From Lysobacterales bacterium (GTDB lineage: Bacteria > Pseudomonadota > Gammaproteobacteria > Xanthomonadales > Xanthomonadaceae), in assembly GCA_020442545.1 (NCBI GenBank), contig JAGRJX010000051.1, positions 1 through 10,341 on the forward strand: a stretch of 10,341 nucleotides of DNA. Reading direction: 5' to 3'. Below the pieces are notes generated by a model. It did no database searches, was not told the origin of the DNA, and saw nothing but the letters and a program-made list of their open reading frames with translations. The position numbers and the translations under genes are program-made. This document shows, in pieces, positions 5,112 to 10,341 of the stretch. How positions within the stretch are numbered: position 1 is the first letter of the stretch; each line of letters begins with the position of its first letter.

Positions 5112-7373
5112 ATGCTCCGACTCCTGACTGCCGCCACGGCGCTGCTGCTGGCCCTCGCTTCCGTTTCGCCGGCCCGCGCCGTGGATGAATCCGACCTGCT
5201 GCCGGTGGAGGAAGCCTTTTCCCTGACCGCCACGGCGACCAGTCGCGACGCCATCCAGCTGCACTGGGACATCGCCGACGGCTACTACCTGTATCGCGGC
5301 CGGATCAAGGCACGCGGCAGCGATGGCGTCGAGATCGGCGAGCTGGACCTGCCCGAAGGCAAGCACAAGACGGACGAGTTCTTCGGCGACGTGCAGATCT
5401 ATCGCCATGCCGTGGACGCCACGCTGGCATTGAAATCGGCTGGCGCCGACAGCGCGATCGTCACCATCCAGTATCAGGGCTGCGCCGACATCGGCATCTG
5501 CTATCCGCCGCACCGGCAGACCGTCACCGTCGAACTGCCCGCCGCCGTCAACGAGCCGACATCGCTAATTCCGGGCCACGGCGGTGGCTTCGCCATGGAG
5601 CCGACATCCGGCGCAACCCCGGTCAACCCGCTCACCCAGGCGCTGCAGGGTCAGAAGTCGCTGACCGGCGGCACCACCGCTGGCCCCACCGTGGATGACC
5701 TGCCGCTACCCGAGGAGGCAGCCTTCCAGTTCGAGGCGATCGCGCTGTCGCCAACGCAGCTGCTGCTGCGCTTCACGCAGGCACCGGACTACTACCTGTA
5801 TCGCGACCGCGTCGAATTCAGCGTCGATCCCGACAGCGGCATCACCCTGGGCCAGCCGCACTGGCCGCAGGGCGTGGATCACCACGACGAGCATTTCGGC
5901 AAGGTCGTCGTGTATTTCGACCAGATCGAGGTGCCGCTGAACATCGCCCGCACCGACGGCAGCGCCGGCAAGATGACGCTCAAGGGTGTCGTCCAGGGCT
6001 GCCAGAACAACGGCATCTGCTATCCGCCGATGTCGCGCGCCATCGAGATCGACCTGCCCGCCGCAACGCCCGATGAGCTGGCAGCGGCCGAAACGGCGGT
6101 TGCGGCGGAAAACCGCGTGGCAGCACCGAAGGCTGCCGGGAGCGCCGATGGTGCCGGCGTCAGCGCGCCGCTGGCGCTGCTGCTGGCGCTGCTCGGCGGT
6201 CTGATCCTCAATCTGATGCCCTGCGTGCTGCCGGTGCTGTCGCTGAAGGTACTGGCGCTGGCCAGCAGCGGCGAAAGTCACGCCAAGGCGCGTTCGCATG
6301 CACTGTGGTACACGGGCGGCGTGCTGCTCAGCATGGCCGCGGTCGGCGGCATCGCCATCGGCCTGCGTGCCGCCGGACTGGCGCTGGGCTGGGGCTTCCA
6401 GCTGCAGCAGCCGCTGGTGGTCGCCGCGCTCGCGCTGATCATGCTGGCGGTCGGCCTCAATCTCTCCGGACTGTTCCAGATCGGCGCCGGCATCAGCGGC
6501 GTTGGTCAGTCGCTGACGGAGAAAAACGGGGCGACCGGCGACTTCTTTACCGGCGTTCTCGCCGTTGTGGTGGCAACGCCGTGCACGGCGCCGTTCATGG
6601 GCAGCGCGCTGGCCTTCGCCTTCACCTCGCCAACCTGGCTCGCGCTGCTGGTTTTCCTGGCGCTCGGGCTTGGCCTGGCGCTACCGTTCCTGCTGGTCGG
6701 CTTCGTGCCCACGCTGGCACGCCTGCTGCCGCGTCCCGGCGCCTGGATGGAAACCTTCAAGCAGGCATTGGCCTTCCCGATGTACCTCACTGCCGTCTGG
6801 CTGGTCTGGGTGCTGGCCAAGCAGCGCGGAGCCGACGCCGTCGGCTGGGCGCTGATCGCGTCGGTGGCGCTGGCCGTGGTGTTCTGGGCACTGGGCCACT
6901 GGCAGACGCGACGCAAGGCCTGGGCACTGCTGTTCATGCTGATCGGCGCCGGCGGCGCTGGCGTATCGCTATGGTACCTGCAGCAGCTGCCGCCGCCGTC
7001 CGCAGACAAGGCCTCGCAGGACAGCAACGGTGCCGTGGCCTATGACGCCAGGGCCCTGGATGCCTACCTCGCGAATGGACGCGTGGTATTCGTCAACATG
7101 ACCGCCGACTGGTGCGTCACCTGCAAGGCCAACGAGAAAGCCGTGCTCTCCACCGACGCCTTCGCCGACGCGCTGAAGCAGGCCAACGCCGTGTACATGA
7201 AAGGGGACTGGACCAACGTCGACCCCGAAATCACCGCCTTCCTCGACGCCCACAATGCAGTTGGCGTACCGCTGTACGTGGTGTATCCGCGCAGCGGCGG
7301 CGACGGCGTGAAGCTGCCCGCCGTGCTGACCGTCGAAACGGTCACCACGGCCCTTCGCGACGCAGCCCGATAG
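5112..7373 (+). CDS. dsbD: Thiol:disulfide interchange protein DsbD with duplicated alpha domain
   Basis: DsbD moves reducing equivalents from cytosolic thioredoxin across the inner membrane to periplasmic partners such as DsbC, CcmG and TlpA-like proteins. The 753-residue product begins with a signal peptide ending ARA (about residue 23). Two periplasmic DsbD-alpha domains follow, about 30-145 and 197-316; each has a YYLYR strand and a QGC-x5-CYPP redox motif (C124/C130 and C297/C303). The membrane domain (about 352-626, roughly eight helices) has the two core cysteines in LMPCVLPVLSLK (C371) and VATPCTAPF (C491). The C-terminal thioredoxin-like gamma domain carries WCVTC, with C668 and C671. 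E. coli DsbD (565 residues) has one alpha domain, so the second accounts for most of the extra length. Both copies keep their cysteines and are likely active. cutA lies 28 nt upstream and the TlpA-like gene 3 nt downstream, indicating one operon. Confidence 0.97.
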   Translation: MLRLLTAATALLLALASVSPARAVDESDLLPVEEAFSLTATATSRDAIQLHWDIADGYYLYRGRIKARGSDGVEIGELDLPEGKHKTDEFFGDVQIYRHAVDATLALKSAGADSAIVTIQYQGCADIGICYPPHRQTVTVELPAAVNEPTSLIPGHGGGFAMEPTSGATPVNPLTQALQGQKSLTGGTTAGPTVDDLPLPEEAAFQFEAIALSPTQLLLRFTQAPDYYLYRDRVEFSVDPDSGITLGQPHWPQGVDHHDEHFGKVVVYFDQIEVPLNIARTDGSAGKMTLKGVVQGCQNNGICYPPMSRAIEIDLPAATPDELAAAETAVAAENRVAAPKAAGSADGAGVSAPLALLLALLGGLILNLMPCVLPVLSLKVLALASSGESHAKARSHALWYTGGVLLSMAAVGGIAIGLRAAGLALGWGFQLQQPLVVAALALIMLAVGLNLSGLFQIGAGISGVGQSLTEKNGATGDFFTGVLAVVVATPCTAPFMGSALAFAFTSPTWLALLVFLALGLGLALPFLLVGFVPTLARLLPRPGAWMETFKQALAFPMYLTAVWLVWVLAKQRGADAVGWALIASVALAVVFWALGHWQTRRKAWALLFMLIGAGGAGVSLWYLQQLPPPSADKASQDSNGAVAYDARALDAYLANGRVVFVNMTADWCVTCKANEKAVLSTDAFADALKQANAVYMKGDWTNVDPEITAFLDAHNAVGVPLYVVYPRSGGDGVKLPAVLTVETVTTALRDAAR

Positions 7374-7376
7374 GCG

Positions 7377-7982
7377 ATGGCAAAGCCGGGAGCCAATCTG
7401 TGGATCCTGCTGGCGGCGATGCTCGCCGGCGGGCTGGGGCTATTTGCCGGTTACGTCTTCGAAGCGCGGCCCGGCTGGTTGCTGAACAGCGAGACCGGCC
7501 AGGCCGTGCTGCAAACCGCCGTCAACACCGGAACCCGCGTGCCGGACGACCTGCTGATCGCCGAACGCGGCGATCCGCTGCCGGACATCCGGCTCGGCAA
7601 CCTCACTGGCGGCATCGAGCCGGTTGCCGACGCCGCCGGCCGCCCGCTGCTGATCAACTTCTGGGCCAGCTGGTGCGGTCCCTGCATCGAAGAGATGCCC
7701 GCTCTTGATGCCTTTGCCCGGCAACAGGGCGACAACGGCGTGCAAGTGGTCGGTATCGCGCTCGATGACCTCGATGCCGTGAAGAGCTTCCTGGCCGACA
7801 CGCCGGTCGGCTACCGCATCCTTCTCGACGTCGCCAGCGCCCGCGACAGCTCGGTACAGCTCGGCAATCGGCGTGGCGTGCTGCCGTATTCGGTGCTGGT
7901 GGACGCGAACGGCATCATCCAGCGCATCCGCCTCGGCCCGTTCGCCCATGGCGAGGTCGAAGACTGGGCTGCTGAGGACTGA
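7377..7982 (+). CDS. Membrane-anchored TlpA/ResA-like thioredoxin
   Basis: This is a 201-residue periplasmic thioredoxin-fold protein tethered by one N-terminal membrane helix (about 8-27). The redox motif WASWCGPC lies at 96-103 with active-site cysteines C100 and C103, and the cis-proline follows in VLPYSVLVD (P170). The sequence between helix and fold (about 30-85) has no motif I recognise. The ATG is 3 nt after the dsbD stop codon, so translation is probably coupled to dsbD, and DsbD is the likely reductant that keeps the WCGPC pair reduced. Family members reduce cytochrome c maturation factors, copper-site proteins or other periplasmic thiols; which one applies here cannot be told from sequence. 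Family assignment is firm, the specific role is not, so no gene symbol is given. Confidence 0.92.
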   Translation: MAKPGANLWILLAAMLAGGLGLFAGYVFEARPGWLLNSETGQAVLQTAVNTGTRVPDDLLIAERGDPLPDIRLGNLTGGIEPVADAAGRPLLINFWASWCGPCIEEMPALDAFARQQGDNGVQVVGIALDDLDAVKSFLADTPVGYRILLDVASARDSSVQLGNRRGVLPYSVLVDANGIIQRIRLGPFAHGEVEDWAAED

Positions 7983-8051
7983 ACCAGCCCTGGCAGCGCC
8001 AGCCGAATCGGTCAAACAGCGGCGAACGTCGCCGAACTGGACAACAACTCC

Positions 8052-8079
8052 GGGCTCGCGCACACTGAGCGCCCTTTTT
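8052..8079 (+). terminator. Weak terminator-like hairpin between the TlpA-like gene and aroQ
   Basis: GGGC at 8053-8056 pairs with GCCC at 8071-8074, with a few further pairs across a bulge, followed by TTTTT. The stem is short and imperfect. It sits in the 113-bp gap before aroQ and may partly separate the redox operon from aroQ-accB-accC. Treat as tentative. Confidence 0.3.
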
Positions 8080-8095
8080 CGCCGAACCCGCGCGT

Positions 8096-8539
8096 ATGCC
8101 GCAACTGCTGCTGATCAACGGCCCGAACCTGAATCTGCTCGGCGGTCGCGAACCGGAAGTCTATGGTGCGACGACGCTCGACGAGATCATCAGTGACCTG
8201 GCCGGCCGCGCTGCGGATCTTGGGCTGGCGCTGGACACGTTTCAGTCCAACGCCGAACACGAATTGATCGAGCGCGTTCAGGCAGCGCGGCAGGACGGCA
8301 CCGACTTCATCCTGATCAATCCTGCCGCCTATACCCACACCAGCGTGGCGCTGCGCGACGCCTTGGCAGCGGTGAACATTCCGTTCATCGAGATCCACCT
8401 GACGAACCCGCATGCCCGCGAGCCATTTCGTCGGCACTCCTACTTTTCCGATACCGCCGTCGGTGTCGTCGCCGGGTTTGGTCCGCTCAGCTATGGTCTG
8501 GCGCTGACCGCTGCTGCCCGCCAGCTGGGCGCCCTCTGA
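8096..8539 (+). CDS. aroQ: Type II 3-dehydroquinate dehydratase
   Basis: This enzyme converts 3-dehydroquinate to 3-dehydroshikimate, the third step of the shikimate pathway, in the cytosol. The type II enzyme is a small dodecameric flavodoxin-like protein, and 147 residues is the usual length. Visible motifs are LLINGPNLNLLG (5-16), the flexible lid with R18 and the catalytic Y23, INPAAYTHTSVALRDAL (74-90) with N75 and H81, the IHLTNPHAREPFR stretch with H101 and R112, and GFGPLSYGLAL (128-138). All expected active-site residues are present. The ATG at 8096 starts the family N-terminus directly; no strong ribosome-binding site precedes it. accB follows after 45 nt on the same strand, the common aroQ-accB-accC order of gammaproteobacteria. 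Confidence 0.97.
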   Translation: MPQLLLINGPNLNLLGGREPEVYGATTLDEIISDLAGRAADLGLALDTFQSNAEHELIERVQAARQDGTDFILINPAAYTHTSVALRDALAAVNIPFIEIHLTNPHAREPFRRHSYFSDTAVGVVAGFGPLSYGLALTAAARQLGAL

Positions 8540-8584
8540 CCCGATTTCACCCACAACCATCACCTGCACCCAAGCGAGGCCAGC

Positions 8585-9058
8585 ATGGACCTGCGAAAAA
8601 TCAAGAAGCTGATCGACCTGCTGGAAGCCAGCAACCTCAGCGAAATCGAAATCAAGGAAGGCGAGGAATCCGTGCGCCTGTCGCGGCAGGCCGCAACGCC
8701 CGTCAGCTATGCCCTGCCACCGGCCCCGGCGGCCGCCGCGCCTGCGGCGTCGCAGGGCATGGCATCGCCGGTTGAAGCCGCCACGGGTGGCAGCCGCCCG
8801 GCTGAAGCGGCCGCCGTACCCGATGGCCAGATGGTCCGCTCGCCGATGGTCGGCACCTTCTATGCCGCCGCATCGCCGGACAAGCCGGCCTTCGTCAGCG
8901 TCGGCCAGCAGGTCAGCAAGGGCGACACGCTGGGCATCATCGAAGCGATGAAGATGTTCAATCCGATCGAGGCCGAAGTCTCCGGCACCGTCACCGCCAT
9001 CCTGGTTGAAAACGGCCAACCGGTGGAGTTCGACGAGCCGATGTTCGTGATTTCATGA
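8585..9058 (+). CDS. accB: Biotin carboxyl carrier protein of acetyl-CoA carboxylase
   Basis: AccB carries biotin between the biotin carboxylase (AccC) and carboxyltransferase (AccA/AccD) parts of acetyl-CoA carboxylase, the first committed step of fatty-acid synthesis. The 157-residue protein has a conserved N-terminal segment starting MDLRKIKKLIDLLEASN, an Ala/Pro-rich linker (about 38-80) and a biotinyl domain (about 82-157). The biotinylated lysine is K123 in EAMKM, and the thumb region of the acetyl-CoA carboxylase type is visible around SPDKPAFVSVGQ (98-109). A GAGG site 5 nt before the ATG supports the start. accC would normally follow closely, but a 441-bp inverted-repeat element begins 2 nt after the accB stop codon. 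Confidence 0.98.
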   Translation: MDLRKIKKLIDLLEASNLSEIEIKEGEESVRLSRQAATPVSYALPPAPAAAAPAASQGMASPVEAATGGSRPAEAAAVPDGQMVRSPMVGTFYAAASPDKPAFVSVGQQVSKGDTLGIIEAMKMFNPIEAEVSGTVTAILVENGQPVEFDEPMFVIS

Positions 9059-9060
9059 AA

Positions 9061-9091
9061 CCGTGATTGGTGATGCGTGAATGGTGATTCG
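9061..9091 (+). repeat. Left inverted repeat of the S23 cassette
   Basis: The arm is CC followed by four heptamers of the GTGATTG type (9063-9069, 9070-9076, 9077-9083, 9084-9090) and a final G. It differs from the right arm only at 9075, 9076 and 9081. The third heptamer supplies the GTG start codon of the enclosed gene. The recurring GGTGAT matches the 3' part of an extended Shine-Dalgarno sequence. Confidence 0.93.
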
Positions 9092-9442
9092 AAACAGCGC
9101 CCGCACGAAAAGCTCGACGTGTGGGCTGACGCGATGATGCTGGTCGAAGTCATATATCGCATTTCTTCACGCTTCCCGGACAACGAACGATTCGGATTGA
9201 CGAGTCAGATGCGACGCAGCGCCGTCAGCATTCCTTCAAACATCGCCGAAGGTGCTGCTCGCCGATCCACCAGCGAACTCCTGCGTTTTCTGTCGATAGC
9301 GCGTGGTTCGCTTGCCGAACTGGACACACAGCTTCAGATCGCCCATCGACTTGCTTTCGTTGAATCACTTGATGATGCCAAACCCCTGCTTGACCGCACG
9401 TTCGCCCGACTCAATGCCCTCATTCGCTCAAATGAGCGATAA
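9077..9442 (+). CDS. Four-helix-bundle protein of the S23 / 23S rRNA intervening-sequence (IVP) family
   Basis: The 121-residue product belongs to the small S23/IVP family, first known from ORFs inside 23S rRNA intervening sequences and related to the Avd accessory protein of diversity-generating retroelements. Its biochemical role is not established; members are basic helical bundles that form pentamers and are thought to bind nucleic acid. Family hallmarks are KLDVWADAM (12-20), FGLTSQMRRSAVSIPSNIAE (39-58) and LLRFLSIARGSLAELDTQL (68-86). The only suitable in-frame start before these motifs is the GTG at 9077, just after an in-frame stop at 9071, so residues 1-5 are encoded by the left inverted repeat. 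No standard ribosome-binding site is seen; GGTGAT lies only 2 nt before the GTG. It sits between accB and accC, with which it has no known functional link, and is best read as a cassette gene. Confidence 0.9.
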   Translation: MNGDSKQRPHEKLDVWADAMMLVEVIYRISSRFPDNERFGLTSQMRRSAVSIPSNIAEGAARRSTSELLRFLSIARGSLAELDTQLQIAHRLAFVESLDDAKPLLDRTFARLNALIRSNER

Positions 9443-9470
9443 CACGCCCGACCGTTTGTATGCGCTTCGA

Positions 9471-9501
9471 CGAATCACCAATCACTAATCACCAATCACG
9501 G
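9471..9501 (-). repeat. Right inverted repeat of the S23 cassette
   Basis: Read on the minus strand, this arm is CC plus four heptamers of the GTGATTG type and a final G, a near-perfect reverse complement of 9061-9091. On the mRNA strand it reads as repeated ATCACC-like units. It lies directly upstream of accC and occupies the place where an accC ribosome-binding site would be expected. Confidence 0.93.
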
Positions 9502-9508
9502 CCTTCAA

Positions 9509-10341
<833 letters not shown>

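Larger units (their letters stand above)
9061..9501. mobile_element. Inverted-repeat cassette carrying an S23/IVP gene, inserted between accB and accC
   Basis: A 441-bp unit is bounded by 31-bp inverted repeats (9061-9091 and 9471-9501) identical at 28 of 31 positions, starts 2 nt after accB, and ends 7 nt before the accC ATG. It contains one gene, the four-helix-bundle protein at 9077-9442, and no transposase. No clear target-site duplication is visible, though TGAA sequences flank both outer ends in opposite orientation. Bases in the element look less GC-rich than its neighbours. The structure resembles intervening sequences (IVS) of some bacterial 23S rRNA genes, where an inverted-repeat stem encloses a gene of this same family. 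Mobility is inferred from the architecture and from the usual adjacency of accB and accC. Confidence 0.65.

Noticed and set aside
8012..9019. 335-codon minus-strand open frame opposite aroQ and accB
   Set aside because: It runs antisense to two certain genes, has no recognisable domain and reflects high-GC third-position bias.
9061..9501. CRISPR array or IS element
   Set aside because: The repeats are adjacent 7-bp units without spacers, and there is no transposase or cas gene; the cassette reading fits better.

Overview
The window looks like chromosome of a high-GC gammaproteobacterium, most likely of the order Xanthomonadales (Lysobacterales). Three things suggest this: the conserved cutA-dsbD-tlpA-like and aroQ-accB-accC neighbourhoods, a HrcA-type CIRCE operator in front of groES, and intergenic repeats built from GGGATTC/GTGATTG heptamers. 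I cannot name the genus from the sequence alone.

Layout. Positions 1-600 (minus strand) hold the chaperonin operon: the first 28 codons of groEL, a 145-bp spacer, groES, and a promoter whose -35 box overlaps a CIRCE operator. Positions 806-4627 (plus) encode a large exported endonuclease I: an N-terminal lamin-tail-like module, two Ig-like domains, a His-Me nuclease core, six cadherin/VCBS-type repeats with paired cysteines, and a C-terminal IFADGFE tail. A clear terminator follows. Positions 4757-7982 form a thiol-redox and metal-tolerance operon: cutA, dsbD with a duplicated periplasmic alpha domain, and a membrane-anchored TlpA-like thioredoxin. Positions 8096-10341 carry aroQ (type II dehydroquinase), accB (biotin carrier) and accC (biotin carboxylase, cut off by the window end).

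The most interesting signal is between accB and accC, genes that are normally adjacent. A 441-bp element (9061-9501) sits there, bounded by 31-bp inverted repeats that match at 28 of 31 positions. Each arm is four copies of a GTGATTG-type heptamer. Inside is one gene, for an S23/23S-rRNA-intervening-sequence four-helix-bundle protein, whose GTG start codon lies within the left repeat. The groES-groEL spacer (100-226) has the same architecture: two oppositely oriented arms of four degenerate GGGATTC heptamers, here enclosing only a hairpin and no gene. Two essential operons in 10 kb therefore have the same kind of repeat-bounded insert between their two genes. The arrangement resembles the IVS elements of fragmented 23S rRNA (an inverted-repeat stem with an ORF in the loop) moved into mRNA. 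This is inference; the repeats and ORF themselves are read directly.

How the genes work together: GroES/GroEL fold cytosolic proteins. DsbD carries electrons from cytosolic thioredoxin across the inner membrane, probably to the TlpA-like protein and other periplasmic thiol partners. The exported endonuclease, with about 24 cysteines, is a plausible client of periplasmic disulfide chemistry. AccB and AccC are the carrier and biotin-carboxylating parts of acetyl-CoA carboxylase for fatty-acid synthesis, and AroQ serves the shikimate pathway.
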